Shown here piece after piece: positions 38,796 through 53,620 of a DNA stretch of 64,000 nucleotides. Every line of letters begins with the position of its first letter. The first letter of the stretch is position 1. Location: positions 186,001-250,000 of the forward strand of contig QANY01005768.1 in assembly GCA_003255025.1 (NCBI GenBank), given 5' to 3'. The stretch is from Datisca glomerata. Taxonomy: Eukaryota; Streptophyta; Magnoliopsida; Cucurbitales; Datiscaceae. The translations under genes were made by a program, and so were the position numbers. The notes beneath the pieces were generated by a model. The model did no database searches. It was not told where the DNA came from and saw nothing but the letters and a program-made list of their open reading frames with translations.

Positions 38796-41700
38796 GGAGA
38801 GTTAGAGAAAGAGGGAGGGGGGAGCGACAAAAAGAAAGGGAGAGAGAGAGAGAGAGGGAGAAAGGGAGGTATAGAGAGGGAGAGGGGGAGAGGATGGGAG
38901 AGAGAGATAGAGAATGGAAGATAAAGAGAGGGAGAGGGAGGGCGATGAAGAGAAAGAGAGGGTAACGAGAGAGAGAGAAAGAGAGAGAGAGAGTGAGTGA
39001 GTGAGAGAGCGAGAGTGATTGATAGATATATACACACACATATATGAGAGAGAGAGAGAGCTAGGGGAGAGAAGGAGTGCCAGTGAGAGAGAGAGGGGGA
39101 GAGAGAGTGAGGGAGAGAGAGACTGCTAGAGATAGATAGATAGAGAGAGCGAGGGAGAGATAGAGAGAGAGCTAGAAAGAGAGGGAGAAAAGAGCGTGAA
39201 TGTGAGTGGAGGGTGAGAGAGAGATAGTGAGAGAGATAGAGAGAGATGGAGAAAGAGTGAGGGAGAGAGAAAGGGAGAGAGGGAGAGAGAAGAGGGAGAG
39301 GGAGAGAGGTAGAGAGAGACAATGAGTGAGAGTGAGAGTGAGAGAGAGATGTAAAAAGAGAGATGTAGAAAGGGAGATAGAGTGTGATAGTGAAAAGGAG
39401 GGAGAGAGTCAAAGTTAGAGGGAAAAGAGACGGAGAGAGTCAAACCTAGAGGGAGGAGGGAGGTAGAGAGAGCGAGAGAGAGAGAGAGAGGGAGAAAGAG
39501 AGAGAGAAAGGGAGACAGAGATAGAGAGAGAGCATAAGTGAGTGAGTGAGTGAGTGATAGAGAGAGAGATAAAGGGAGAGAGCGAGAGAGAGAGAGACAA
39601 AGAGAGAGATAGAGAGAGTGTGTAAGAGAGTGAGAGAGTGAGAGTGACAGAGAGAGAGATAAAAAGAGAGGGAGAGAGAAAGAGATAGAGAGAGTGCTAG
39701 TGAAAGAGAAGGAGAGAAAGACAGATGAAAGAGAGAGAAAGACAAACAGAGCAAGATAGAGAGAGTGAGTGAGAGGGAAGACAGAAAGAGGGAGAGAAAC
39801 AAAGAGAGAGAGAGAGGAAGTGGGAAAGAGAGAGAAGGAGAGAGGGTGAGAGAGAGGAGATGGAGAAAGAGTGATGGAGAGAGGGAGAGAGGGAGAAAGG
39901 GAGAGAGAGATAATGAGTGAGAGTGAGTGTGAGAGACATAAAGAAAGAGAGATAGAGTGAGATAGTGAAAGGGAGGGATAGAGTGGGAGAGAGTCAAATC
40001 TAGAGGGAGAAGAGACAGAGAGAGTCAAACCTAGATGGGAGGAGGGGGAGAGAGAGCGAGTGAGCGAGAAAGAGAGAGAGAGAGAGGAGAGAGATAGAGA
40101 GAATGTAAGTGAGTGAGAGAGTGAGAGTGACAGAGAGAGAGAGATAAAGAGAGAGGGAGCTAGAGAGAGATAGAGAGATAGAGAGAGGGAGCTAGAGAGA
40201 GAGATAGAGAGAAAGAGAGTGTAAGAGAGTGAGAGAGTGAGAGTGACAGAGAGAGAGAGAGATAAAAAGAGAGGGAGAGAGAGACGGAGAGAGAGTGCTA
40301 GCGAAAGAGGGGGAGAGAAAGATAGATGAAAAGATAGAGAAAGAGAAATAGGGCACGACAGAGAGAGAAGGAGTGAGAGAGAAGAGAGAGAGGGAGAGAA
40401 ACAAAGAGAGAGAAAGAGAGAGAGAAAGTGGGAAAGAGAAAGGGGGGAAGGGAGGCAATGAGTGAGAGTGAGAGTGAAGATAGAGGGATAGTGTGAGATA
40501 GTGAAAGGGAGGGAGAGAGTGGGAGAGAGTCAAATCGAGAGGGAGAAGAGACGGAGAGAGAGTCATACCTAGAGGGAGGGGGAGAGAGAGAGCGAGAGAG
40601 AGACAAAGAGAGTGAGAGAGAGTCATACATAGAGGGAGGCGGGAGAGAGAGAGAGAGGAAGAGAGAGAGAGAGAGAGAAAGAAAGAAAGCGAGAGAGAGT
40701 GACAAAGAGAGAGAGATAAAAAGAGTGGGAGAGAGAGACGGAGAGAGAGTGCTAGTGAAAGAGGCGGAGAGAAAGATAGAGAAAGAGAAACAGAGCAAGA
40801 CAGAGAGAGAGGGAGTGAGAGAGAAGAGAGAGGGAGAGAGACAGAGAGAGAGTGGGAGAGAGAGAGAGAGGAAGGGGGAGAGAGACAAAGATAAATGAAG
40901 AGAGAGAAAGGAAGGGACAGATAGTGGGAGAGGGGGATAGAAAGGGAGAGGGGGAGAGAGAGAGAACGAGGGAGAGAGATGGGGAGAGAGAGAGACAGAG
41001 AGAGAGAGAGCGAAAGCGAAATAGCGAGATGGGGAGAGAGAGAGAAAGTGAGAAAGAGAAAGGGAGAGCGAGGGGGGAGAGGGAGTGAGAGAGAGAGAGC
41101 TAGAGAGGGAGAGCTAGAGAGAAAGAACAGAGAGAGAGTCAGTGGGAGAGAGAGAGTGAAAGAGACACAGAGCAAGGGAAGAGAAGGAGTGAGATTGGGA
41201 GAGGGAGAGTGGGAGAGAGATAGAGGGAAAGCCAGAGAAAGAAATAGAGAAAGAGAAACAGAGCAAGATAGTGAGAGAGAGAGAGGGAGAGAGAGACGAG
41301 GAGGGGGAGAGAATGGGAGAGGGAGGGCGGGAGAGAGGGTGAGGGAGAGACAAAGGGGGAGAGGGAGAGATAGAGAGTGAAGGGGAGAGAAAGATAGAGA
41401 ATGAGAGCAAGTGAAAGAGAGAACTAGAGAGAGAAAGATAGATAGAGAGGGAGAGAAGGTGGCAGTGAGATTGGGAGAGAGAGGGATAACGAGTGAGAGA
41501 GAGGGGAAGAGAGAGAGAGAGTGAGAGAGAGAGAAAGCTAGAGAGTCTTGGAGAGAGAGAAGAAATAGAGAGTGAGTGGGAGAGGGAGAGGGCGAGAGAG
41601 AGAGAGTGAGATGTGAAAAGGGAGATTGGGAGAGAGAGAGAGGGAAAGCTAGACAAAGAGATAGAGAGGAAGGGCGAGATAGTGATAGAGAGGGAGAGAA

Positions 41701-42689
41701 GGAAGGAGTGAGAGAGAGAGAAAGAGGGAAGGGGAGAGCGTCAAAGATAAATGGAGAGAGAGAAAGGGAGGGAGAGAGGAGGGAGAGATGTAGAAAAGGA
41801 GAGAGAGTGAGTGTGAGGGAGAGAGAGTGTAAGAGAGTGAGAGAGTGGGAGTGACAGAGGAGAGAGATAAAAAGAGAGGGAGAGTGAGAGACGGAGAGAG
41901 AGTGCTAGCGAAACAGACGGAGAGTAAGATAGATGAAAAGATAGAGAAAGACAAATGGAGCAAGACAGAAAGAGAGCGAGTGAAAGAGAAGAGAGAGAGG
42001 GGGGAGAGAAACAAAGAGAGAGAGGGGGGAGAGAAACAAAGAGAGAGAGATAGAGAAAGTGGGAAAGAGAGAGAGAGAAAGAGAGAGGGTGAGAGAGAGG
42101 GAGATGGAGAATGAGTGAGGGAGAGAAGGAGAGAGAGAGAGGGAGAGAGAGACAATGAGTGAGAGTGAGAGTCAGAGAGAGATAAAGAAACAAATATAGA
42201 GTGAGATAGTGAAAGGGAGGGAGAGAGTGGGAGAGAGTCAAATCTAGAGGGAGAAGAGGCGGAGAGAGTCAAACCTAGACGGATAAGGGAGAGAGAGAGA
42301 GCGAGAGCGAGAGAGAGACAGAGAGAGGGAGAGAGAGATAGAAAGAGAGTGTAAGTGAGTGAAAGAGTGAGAGTGACATAGCGAGAGAGATAGAGAGAGT
42401 GAGAGCTAAAGAGAGAGAGAAAGAGAGATAAAGAGAGTAAGAGCTAAAGAGAGAGAAAGAGAGATAGAGAGAGACTGTAAGAGGGTGACAAAGAGAGATA
42501 AAAAGAGAGGGAGAGAGAGTACTAGCGAAAGAGGCAGAGAGAAAGACAGATTAAAAGATAGAGAATGAGAAACAGAGCAAGACAGGAGAGAGGGAGTGAG
42601 AGAGAAGAGAGCGAGAGGGAGAGAAACAAAGAGAGAGAGAAAGAGAAAGTGGGAAAAAGAGAGAGAGAGGGAGAGCGGGAGAGAGGCAA

Positions 42690-42723
<34 letters not shown>

Positions 42724-45325
42724 AGAGATAAAGTGCGATAGTGAAAGGGAGGGAGGGAGTGGGAGAGAGTCAAATCGAGAGGGAGAAGGGACGGAGAGAG
42801 TCATACCTAGAGGGAGGAGGGAGAGCGAGAGAGCGAGAGAGAGAGTGAGAGAGTGAGAGTGACATAAGGAGAGAGAGAGAGATAAAGAGAGAGGGAGAGA
42901 GAGAGACGGAGAGAAAGTGCTAGCGAGAGAGACAGAGAGAAAGACAAATGAAAAGATGGAGAAAGAGAAACAGAGCAAGACAGAGAGAGGGAGTGAGAGA
43001 GAAGAGAGAGAGGGAGAGAGACAAAGATAGAGAGAGAAAGTGGGAGAGAGACAAAGATAGAGAGAGAAAGTGGGAGAGAGAGAGAGGGAGGGGGAGAGCG
43101 ACGAAGATATAGGAAGAGAGAGAAAGGAAGGGACAGAGAGAGGGAGATGGGGAAAGAGAGGGAGAACTAGAGAGAGAATGAGGGAGAGAGATAGGGAGAG
43201 AGAGCAAAAGTGAGATAACGAGATGGGGAGAGAGAGAGAGAGAGAAAGTGAGGCAGAGAGAGGGAGTGCGAAGGAGAGGGAGGGGGAGAGAGAGCTAGAG
43301 AGGGAGAGCCAGAGAGAGAGAACAGCGAGAGAGTGAGTGTGAGAGAGACAAGGTGAAAGAGACACAGAGCAATGAAAGAGAGAGAGTGAGATGGGAAGAG
43401 GGAGAGTGAGAGAGAGATAGCGAAAGAGACGGAGAGAAAGACGGATGAAAAGATAGAGAAAGAGAAACAGAGCAAGACATAGATAGAGGGAGTGAGAGAG
43501 AAGAGAGAGGGAGAGAGACAAAGAAAGAGAGAGAGAGAGAGAGAAAGTGGGAGAGAGAGAGGAGGAGGGGGATAGTGACAAAGATAAAGGAAGTGAGAGA
43601 AAGGAAGGGACTGCGAGACGGAGAGGGAGAGGGAAAGGGAGAGAGGGGAGAGAGAGAGAGTGAGAGTGAGGGGGAGAGATAGATAGAGAAGAAGAGAGTT
43701 AGAGAGAGAGAGAAAGAACTAGAGAGAGAGAACTAGAGAGAGATAGAGAGAGAGAATGAGGGTGAGAGATAGGGAGAGAGAGAGTGAAAGCGAGATAGCG
43801 AGATCGGGAGAGAGAATGTGAGACAGGGAGAGAAAGGGAGAGCGAGAGATAAGGAGAGGGAGAGAGCTAGAGAGTGTGCTAGAGAGAGAACAAAGAGAGA
43901 GAGTGAGTGGGAGAGAGAGGGTGAAAGAGACACAAAGCAAGGGAAGAGAGAGAGCGAGATGGGGAGAGGGAGTGTGAGAGAGAGATAGAGGGAAAGCCAG
44001 ACAAAGAGATAGAGAAAGAGAAACAGAGCGAGATAGTGAGAGAGAGAGAAAAAGGGATAGAGAGAGGGAGAAAGAGACAAGGAAGGGGAGAGAGTTGGAA
44101 AGGGAGGGAGAGAGAGGGTGTGGGAGAGAAAAAGGGAGAGAGGGAGAGAGAGAGATGGAGAGAGCGAGTGGGAGAGAAAGATAGAGAAGGAGAACGAGTG
44201 AGAGAGAGAACTAAGGAGAGAAAGATAGATAGAGAGGGAGAGAATGAGGGAGAGAGTTAGGGAGAGAGAGACAGAGAGGGAGAGCAAGCGAGAGAGAGGG
44301 GAAGAAGGAGAGTGAGAGAGAGAAAGCTAGAGAGTGAGACCTAGAAAGAGAGAGAAGTGTGAGAGAGTGAGTGGGAGAGCGAGAGGGCGAGAGAGAGAGA
44401 GAGAGTGAAATGTGGAAAGGGAGAGTGAGAAAGTGAGAGAGGGAAAGCTAGACAAAGAGATAGAAAGGGAGAGCGAGGTAATGAGAGGGAGAGGGAGAAA
44501 GAGGAAGAGAGGGAGAGGGAGAGGGAGAGGGAGAGAGAGAGAGAAAGAGGGAGGGAGAGAGAGGGAGAGACATAGAGAGAGAGTGAGGGAGAAAGTGTGA
44601 GAGAGAGACAATGAGTGAGAGAGAGAAAAGAGAGAGAGTGAGTGGAAGAGCGAGTGAGAGAGTGGGGGGAGAGAGAGAGCTAGAGAGAGTGAGTGGGAGA
44701 GAGAGAGGGCGAGAGAGCGAGTTGGGGAGAGGAAGAGTGAGAGAAAGCGGGTGAGCGAACAAGAGAGAGATGGGGAGTGTGTGTGTGTGTGTGAATGAGG
44801 GAGAGAGAGAGAGAGAGCAAGGAGGAGAGAGAGGGAGAGAGAGTGGGTGAGATGGGGAAAGGGATAGTGAGAGAGATAGGGAGAGCGAGCAGGAGACAGA
44901 TGGGGAGAGAGAGTGTGTGTGTGTGTTTTTTTGTGTGTGTGAGTGAAGGAGAGAGAGAGGGGGGAGGGGGAGAGAGAGTGTGCTAGCGAAATAGTGAGAG
45001 AAAGAGAAAGTGGGAGAGAGAGAAGAGAGAAGAGAGAGAGAGTGCGAGAGAGAAAGAGAGGGAAAAAGGGAGAGAGAGAGGGAGAGGGACAGAGTGCTAG
45101 GGAGAGAGAGAGAGAGAGAAACATAACGTGATAGTGAGAGAGAGGGAGGGACATAGAGAGAGAGGGAGGGAGAGACATAGAGAGAGAGGGAGGGAGGGAG
45201 AGAGAGGAGGAGGGTGAGAGAGAGTGCTAGCGAGAGAGAGAAAATGGTATACAAAGTGATAGAGAAAGAGAAACAGAGCAAGATAGTGAGAGAGAGGGAT
45301 GGAGAGCGAGAGCGAGAGAGAGCAA

Positions 45326-45378
<53 letters not shown>

Positions 45379-48300
45379 CGAGATGGGGAGAGGGAGAGTG
45401 AGAAAGAGAGAGGGAGTGGGAGAGAGTGATAGAAAGAGAGAGAGAAAGAAGGAGAGAGAGGGGGAAGATAGAGAGAGAGTGCTAGCGAGATACTGAGAGA
45501 GAGGAGGAGAGATAGGGAGGGACAGGGAGAGTGACAAAGAGAAAAGGAGAGAGAGTGAGATAGAGAGATAGAGAGAGTGAGAGAGTGAGAAAGTGAGAGA
45601 GGGAGAGAGAGAGACGGGGAGAGTTATACCACGAGGGAGGAGGGAGAGCGAGAGAACGAGAGAGAGAGAGTGAGAGAGAGATAGAGAGTGAGAGAGTGAG
45701 AGTGACAGAGAGAGACAAAGAGAGAGGGAAAGAGAGAGACAGAGAGAGAGAGATTGCTAGCGAAAGAGTCAGAGAGAAAGACAGATGAAAAGATAGAGAG
45801 AGAGAAACAGAGCAAGATAGATAGAGAGGGAGTGACAGTGAAGAGAGATAGAGTGAGACAAAGAGAGAGAGAGGTAGGGGAAAGTGACAAAGATAAAGGT
45901 AGAGAGAGAAGAAGAGCGAGTGAGAGAGAGAGAGAAAGAACTAGAGAGAGATAGAGTGAGAGACAGAATGAGGGATTGAGATAGGGAGAGCGAAAGTGAG
46001 ATAGCGAGATAGGGAGAGAGAGAACGTGAGACAGAGAGAGAGGGAGAGGGAGGGGGAGAGAGAGTGAGAGGGAGAGAGTGAGAGGGAGAGAGCTAGAGAG
46101 AGAGAGCTAGAGAGAGAGTGAGCTAGAGAGAGAGAACAGAGAGAGCGACTGGGAGAGTGAGATGGTGAAAGAAACCCAAAGTAAGGGAAGAGCGAGAGTG
46201 AGATGGGGATAGGGAGAGTGAGACAGATAGAGGGAAAGCCAGACAAAGAGATAGAGAAAGAGAAACAGAACGAGATAGTGAGAGACAGAGAGAGAAAGAG
46301 GGACATAGAGAGGGAGAGAGAGACAGGGAGGGGGAGAGAGTGGGAGAGGGAGGGAGAGAGAGGGTGACGGAGAGAGAGAGGGTGTGAGGGAGAGAGAGAT
46401 AGAGAGAGCGAGTGGGAGAGAAAGATAGAGAAGGAGAGGGAGTGAGAGAGAGAACTAGAGAGAGAAAGATAGATAGAGAGGGAGAGAACGAGGCATAGAG
46501 ATAGGGAGAGAGAGAGGGATAGCGAGCGAGAGAGAGGGGAAGAGAGAGAGTCGGAGAGAAAGATAGAGAGAGAGAGAGAGACCTATAGAGAGAGAAAAGT
46601 GAGAGTGAGTGAGTGGGAGAGCGAGAGGGCGCGAGAGGGAAACTGAGATGTGGAAAGGGAGAGTGAGAGAGAAAGGGAAAGGTTGACAAAGAGATAGAGA
46701 GGGAGAGCGAGATAGTGAGACAGAGAAAGGGAGAGCGAGATAGTGAGAGAGAGAGAGAGGGAGAAAGAGGGAGAGAGAGGGAGAGGGAAAGGGAGAGAGA
46801 GAGAAAGGGGGAGGTGGAGAGCGGCAAAGAGAAAGGGAGAGATATAAAGAGAGAGAGTGTGTGGGAGAGAGAGGGGGAGAGACAATGAGTGAGAGAGAGA
46901 AAAGAGAGAGAGAGTGAGTGGGAGAGCGAGTTAGAGAGAGGGGGAGAGAGAGTGAGAGAGAGAGAGCTAGAGAGAGAAAAGAGATTGAGAGTGAGTGGGA
47001 GAGAGAGGGGGATAGAGAGAGCAAGGAGGAGAGAGAGGGAGAGAGAGGCCGAGATAGGGAGAGGGAGAGTGAGAGAGATAGGGAGAGTGAGAAAGTGAGA
47101 GAGTATGTGTGTGTGTCTGTGTTTTTGTGTGTGTGTGAGTGAAGGAGAGAGAGAGGGAGGGAGGGAGAGAGGGGGAGGGGGAGAGAGAGTACTAGCGAAA
47201 TAATGAGAGAAAGAGAAAGAGGGAGAGAGAGAAGAGAGAAGTAGAGAGAGTGCGAGAGGGAGAAAGAGAGAGAAAGATAGAGAGAGTGAGATAGATAGAG
47301 AGAGGGAGAGAGAATGAGAGAGAGAGATAATGATAGAGATGGGGAGAGAGGGAGAGAGAGTGTGTGTTTGTGTGTGTTTGAAGAGAGAGAGAGGGAGGGA
47401 GAGAGGGAGAGAGATAGGGAGAGAGAGTGCTAATGTGGGAGAGAGAGAGAGAGGTAGACAAAGAGATAGAGAGAGAGGGAGGGAGGGAGAGATAGGAGGA
47501 GGGTGAGAGTAAGAGTGCTAGTGAGAGAGAGAAAATGGTACGCAAAGAGATAGAGAAAGAGAAATAGAGAGAGGGATTGGAGAGAGTGGGATTGAGAAAG
47601 AGAGAGAGAATGCGAGATGCATAGAGGGAGAGTGAGAAAGAGAGAGGGAGTAGGAGAGAGTGCTAGAAAGAGAGAGAGAAAGAGGGAGGGAGAGACATAT
47701 AGAGAGAGAGGGAGGGATAGACATAGAGAGAGAGGGAGAGAGAGGGACGGAGAGAGAGAGGGGAAGAGAGAGAGTGCTAGCGAGATAAAGAGAGAGGGGG
47801 GGAGAGAGAGGGAGGGATAGGGAGAGTGACAAAGAGAAAGGGAGAGAGAGAGTGAGAGAGAGATAGAGAGTGAGAGAGTGAGAGATGGAGAGAGAGAGAG
47901 AGAGACGGAGAGAGTCATACAAGGAGGGAGGAGGAAGAGATAGAGAGAGTGAGAGAGCGAGAGAGTGAGAGTGACGGAGAGAGAGATAATGAGAGAGGGA
48001 AAGAGTGAGATAGAGAGAGAGTGCTAACGAAAGAGACGGAGAGAAAGACAGATGAAAAGTTAGAGAAATAGAAACAGAGCAAGACAGAGAGAGAGGGAGT
48101 AAGAGAGAAGAGAGAGGGAGAGAGACAAAGAGAGAGTGAAAATGGGAGAGAGAGAGAGAAGAAGAGCGACTGAGAGAGAGGAGAGAGAAAGAACTAGAGA
48201 GAACTAGAGATAGATAGAGGGAGAGAGGGAGAGAGAGAGAATGAGGAAGAGAGATAGGGAGAGAGAGAGGGGGAGAGAGAGTTTGTGTGAAACAAAGAGA

Positions 48301-51300
48301 GAGGGAAAGTGAGGGAGAGGGAGGGGGAGAGAGTGTGAGAGGGAGAGAGTGAGAGGGAGAGAGCTAGAGAGAGAGTGAAAGGGAGAGAGCTAGAGTGAGA
48401 GCTAGAGAGAGAGAACAAAGAGAGAGTGAGTGGGAGAGAGAGATATAGGGAATACCAGACAAAGAGATAGAGAAAGGGAAATAGAGCGAGATAGTGAGAG
48501 AGAGAGAGGGAAAGAGAGAGGGAGAGAGAGACAGGGAGGGGGAGAGAGTGGGAGAGGGAGGGAGAGAGGGGGTGAGGGAGAGAGGAAGGGAGTGACGCAG
48601 AGAGAGAGCGAGTGGGAGAGAAAGATAGAGTAGAAGAGCCAGTGAGAGAGAGAACTAGAGAGAGAAAGATAGACATAGAGGGAGAGAACAGGGTAAAGAG
48701 ATAGGGAGAGAGAGAGAGGGAGAGCGAGCGAGAGAGAGGGGAAGAGAGAGAGTGAGAGAGAAAGATAGAGAGAGAGACCTACAGAGAGGGAGAAGTGAGA
48801 GAGAGTGAGTGGGAGAGCGAGAGAGAAAGGGAAAGCTAGACAAAGAGATAGAGAGGGAGAGTGAGATAGAGAGAGGGAGAAAGAGGAAGAGAGAGAGAAA
48901 GAGGGAGGGGGAGAGCGACAAAGAGAAAAGGAGAGACATAGAGAGAGATAGTGTGAGGTAGAGAGAGGGGGAGAGACAATGAGTGAGAGAGAGAGAGAGA
49001 GAAAAGAGAGAGAGAGTGAATGCGAGAGCGAGTTAGAGAGAGAAAAGAGATAGAGAGTGAGTGGGAAAGAGAGGGCGATAGAGAGAGCAAGGAGGAGAGA
49101 GAGGGAGAGATAGGGAGAGGGAGAGTGAGAGAGATAGGGAGAGCGAGAAAGATAGAGCGTGTGTGTGTGTGTGCGAGTGAAGGAGAGAGAGAGGGAGGGA
49201 GGGAGAGAGAGTGCTGGCGAAATAATAAGAGAAGAGAGAGAGAGTGCGAGATAAAAGAGAGAAGCAGAGAGAGTGGGAGAGGGAGATAGAGAGAGAAAGA
49301 GGGAGAGAGAGAGGGAGAGGGACAGAGTGCGAGCGAGAGAGAGAGAAAAAGAAACATAACGTGATAGTGAGAGAGAGAGGGGGAGGGAGAGACATAGAGA
49401 GAGAGAGAGGGGGGAGGGAGAGACATAGAGAGAGAGGGAGGGAGAGACGGGAGGAGGGTGAGAGAGAGAGTGCTAGCGAGAGAGAGAAAATGGTAGGCAA
49501 ATAGATAAAAAAAGAAAAATAGAGAGAGGGATTGAGAGAGAGAGAGAGCAAGTGGGATAGAGAGAATGCGAGATGGGGAGAGGGAGAGTGAGGGAGAGAG
49601 GGAGAGCGAGCAAGAGAGAGATGGGGAGAGAGAGTGTGTGAGAGTGAGGGAGAGAAATAGGGATAAAGAGAGAGAAGGAGTGGGAGAGTTTGCTAGTGAG
49701 AGAGAGAGAAAGAGAAGCATAGCGTGATAATGAGAGAGAGAGGGGGGAGGGAGAGACATAGAGAGAGAGAGTGTGTGTGTGTGTGAATGAGGGAAAGAGA
49801 GATAGGGAGGGAGGGAGAGGGGGAGAGAGAGAGTGCTAGCGAGATAGTGAGAGAGAGAGGGAGAGAGAGAGGCAGAGAGATTGAGAGAGGAGGAGAGAGA
49901 GGAATAGGGAGGGACGGGGAGAGTGAAAGAGAGAAAGGGAGAGAGAAAGAGAGAAAGGGAGTTAGAGAGAGGGAGAGGGAGAGAGGGAGAGAGATGGGGG
50001 AGAGGAAGATAGAGAAGGAGAGTGACTGGGAGAGAGCGGGGAGAGGGAGAGAGAGAGAGAACTAGAGAGAGAAATAAGGAGAGAGAGAGTGAGAGAACGA
50101 GTTAGCGAGATGGGGGAGAGAGAGAGTGAGGGAGAGCGAGCGAGAGAGAAGGGGGAGAGAGAGAGTGCGAGAGAGAGAGAGTTAGAGAGAATTTGAGAGA
50201 AAAGAGAAAGAGTGAGTGGGAGAGAGAGGGGGTGAGAGGAAGAGAGAGCAAGGGGAGAGAGATAAAGAAAGAACAAGATGGGGAGAGTGAGAGTGAGAGA
50301 GAGAAGGAGAACGAGCAAGAGTGAGATGGGAGAAAGGGATGGAGAGATTGTGTGTGTGTGTGTGTGTGAGTCAGGGAGAGAGAGAGAGGGAGGGAGAGAG
50401 AGAGGGAGAGAGTGATAGTGCTAATGAGAGAGTGATAGAAAGGTAGACAAAGAGATAGAGAAAGAGAAACGAAGCGAAATAGTAAAAGAGAGAGTGGGGA
50501 AGGAGAGAGAAAGTAAGACAGAGAGCAAGTGGGACAGATGGAGAGTGAGAGAGAGGGGGAGAGCGAGCAAGAGAGAGATGGGGAGAGAGCGAGCAAGAGA
50601 GAGATGGGGAGAGAGTGACAGAGAGAGTGTGTGAGTGTGTGTGTGTGAGGAAGACAGAGAGAGGGAAAGAGAGAGAGGCAGAGAGATTGAGAGAGGAGGA
50701 GAGAGAGGAATAGGGAGGGACGGGGAGAGTGAAAGAGAGAAAGGGAGAGAGAAAGAGAGAAAGGGAGTTAGAGAGAGGGAGAGGGAGAGAGGGAGAGAGA
50801 TGGGGGAGAGGAAGATAGAGAAGGAGAGTGACTGGGAGAGAGCGGGGAGAGGGAGAGAGAGAGAGAACTAGAGAGAGAAATAAGGAGAGAGAGAGTGAGA
50901 GAACGAGTTAGCGAGATGGGGGAGAGAGAGAGTGAGGGAGAGCGAGCGAGAGAGAAGGGGGAGAGAGAGAGTGCGAGAGAGAGAGAGTTAGAGAGAATTT
51001 GAGAGAAAAGAGAAAGAGTGAGTGGGAGAGAGAGGGGGTGAGAGGAAGAGAGAGCAAGGGGAGAGAGATAAAGAAAGAACAAGATGGGGAGAGTGAGAGT
51101 GAGAGAGAGAAGGAGAACGAGCAAGAGTGAGATGGGAGAAAGGGAGGGAGAGATTGTGTGTGTGAGTCAGGGAGAGAGAGAGAGGGAGGGAGAGAGAGAG
51201 GGAGAGAGTGATAGTGCTAACGAGAGAGTGATAGAAAGGTAGACAAAGAGATAGAGAAAGAGAAACGAAGCGAAATAGTAAAAGAGAGAGTGGGGAAGGA

Positions 51301-53329
51301 GAGAGAAAGTAAGACAGAGAGCAAGTGGGACAGATGGAGAGTGAGAGAGAGGGGGAGAGCGAGCAAGAGAGAGATGGGGAGAGAGTGACAGAGAGAGTGT
51401 GTGAGTGTGTGTGTGAGGAAGACAGAGAGAGGGAGAGAGGGAGAGGCAGAGAGGGAGAGAGGGAGAGGGAGAGGGAGAGAGGGAGAGGGAGAGGGAAAGA
51501 GTGCTAGCGAGAGAGAGTGCTAGCGAGAGAGAGAGAGAAAGAGAAACATAGCATAATAGTGAGAGAGAGAGGGGGAGGGAGAGACATAGAGAGGAGGAGG
51601 GTTAGAGAGAGGAGGAGGGTTAGAGAGAGAGTGCTAGCGAGTGAGAGAAAATGGTAGACAAAGTGATAGAGAAAGCAAAACAGAGCGAGCTAGTTAAAGG
51701 GAGAGGGGGGATGGAGAGAAAGAGAGAGAATGCGAGATGGGGAGAGGGAGAATGAGGGAAAGAGGGAGATCGAGCCAGAGAGATGGGGAGAGAGAGAGTG
51801 TGTGTGTGTGTGTTGTGTGTGTGTGTGTGTATGTGAGGGAGAGAGAAAGGGAGAGAGAGGGAGAGGGAGAGAGTGCTGGTGAGAGAGACAAAAAAAAGAG
51901 AAGCATAGCGTGATAATGAGAGAGAGTGAAAGAGACTTAGAGAGAGAGAGAGGGTGAATGAGGGAAGAAGAGAGAGAGGGAGGGAGTGAGTGTGTATGTG
52001 TGTGTGAGTGAGGGAGAGAGAGAGAGGGAGGGAGGGAGCGTGAGTGGGAGCAGGAGAGAGTGCTAGCGTGAGAGAGAGAAAGAGAGAGTGAGAAAGACAG
52101 ACAAAGAGATAGAGAAGGAGAAACAATGCGAGCTAGTGAGAGAGAGGGAGAGGGAGGGGATAAATAGATAGAGAGAGAGGCAGGGAGAGAGAGAGAGAGT
52201 GTGTGTGTGTGAGTCAGGGAGGGAGAGGAAGGAAGGGGAGAGAGTGCTAGCAAGAGAGAGAGAATGGTTGATAAAGAGATAGAGAAAGAGAAACATAGTG
52301 AGATAGTGAGAGAGAGGGGGATGGGGAGAGAGAGAAAGCAAGTGGGAGAGAGAGAGAGTGCGTGCGAGATGGGGAGAGGGAGAGTGAGGGAGAAAGGGAG
52401 AGCGAGCAAGAGAGATGGGGAGAGAGAGTGAGTGTGTGTGTGTGTGTGAGTGAGGGAGTGAGAGAGCACGAGAGAGTGCTAGCGAGACAGAGAGAGAAAG
52501 AGAAACATGGGGAGAGAGAGAGTGAATGTGTGTGTGTGTGTGAGTGAGGGAGTGAGAGAGTGAGAGAGAGAGTGCTAGCGAGACAGAGAGAGAGAAAGAG
52601 AAACATAGAGAGAGAGAGAACGTGTGTGAGTGAGGGAAAGAGAGAGAGAGTGTTGGAGGAAGAGAGGGGGAGAGAGAAAGTGTGTGCTAGCGAGATAGTT
52701 AGAGAGGGAGAGGGAGAGAGAGAGAGTGCTAGCGAGATAGTCAGAGAAAGGGAGAGGGAGAGAGAGAGGCAAAGAGAGTGAGAGAGAGAAGGAGAGAGAG
52801 AGGGAGGGAGGGGGAGAATGACAAAGAGAAACGGGGAGAGAGAAAGAAAGGGAGTTAAAAAGAGGGAGAGGGAGAGAGAAAGGGAGAGAGGGAGAGAGAG
52901 ATAGAGAGAGGGAGAGAGAAAGGGAGAGAAAGTGTGGGAGAGAGAGGGGGAAGAGAGAGAACTAGAGTGAGAAATAGGGAGAGAGATAGAGGGAGAGATC
53001 GAGTGTGAGATAGGGACGAGAGAGAGTGAGTGGGAGAGAGGGTGAGAGAAAGAGATAGAAAGGGGGAGATAGCAAGCAAGATGGGGAGAGGGAGAGTAAG
53101 AGAGAGGAGGAGGGTGAGCAAGAGAGAGATGGGGAGAGAGAGAGGGAGTGGTAGCGGGAGGGAGACAGACAAAAGGGAGTGAAAGAGTGAGAAGGTTAAC
53201 AAGTGAGAGAGAGAGGGAGAGAGAGTGTCAGAGTGAGAGAGAGAGAGAGATAGAGAGAGAGAGAATAAGGGAGAGAGATAGAGAGGGGGAGAGAGAGCAA
53301 GATAGAGAGATGGGGAGAGATAGAGAGAG

Positions 53330-53361
<32 letters not shown>

Positions 53362-53586
53362 GGCTGGAGAGAAAGAGAGAGTGAGTGGGACTGGGAGAAA
53401 GTGAGAGAGAGATAGGGAGAGAGAGGGAGAGAGTGAGAGAGCGAGAGTGAGGGCGAGAGAGAGTGAGGGAGAGAGAGAGTGAGAAAGGGAGAGAGAGACA
53501 ATGAGTGAGAGTGAGAGAGAGAGTGTGGGAGAGAGTCAAATCTAGAGGGAGAAGAGACGGAGAGAGTCATACCAAGAGGAATGAGG

Positions 53587-53620
<34 letters not shown>
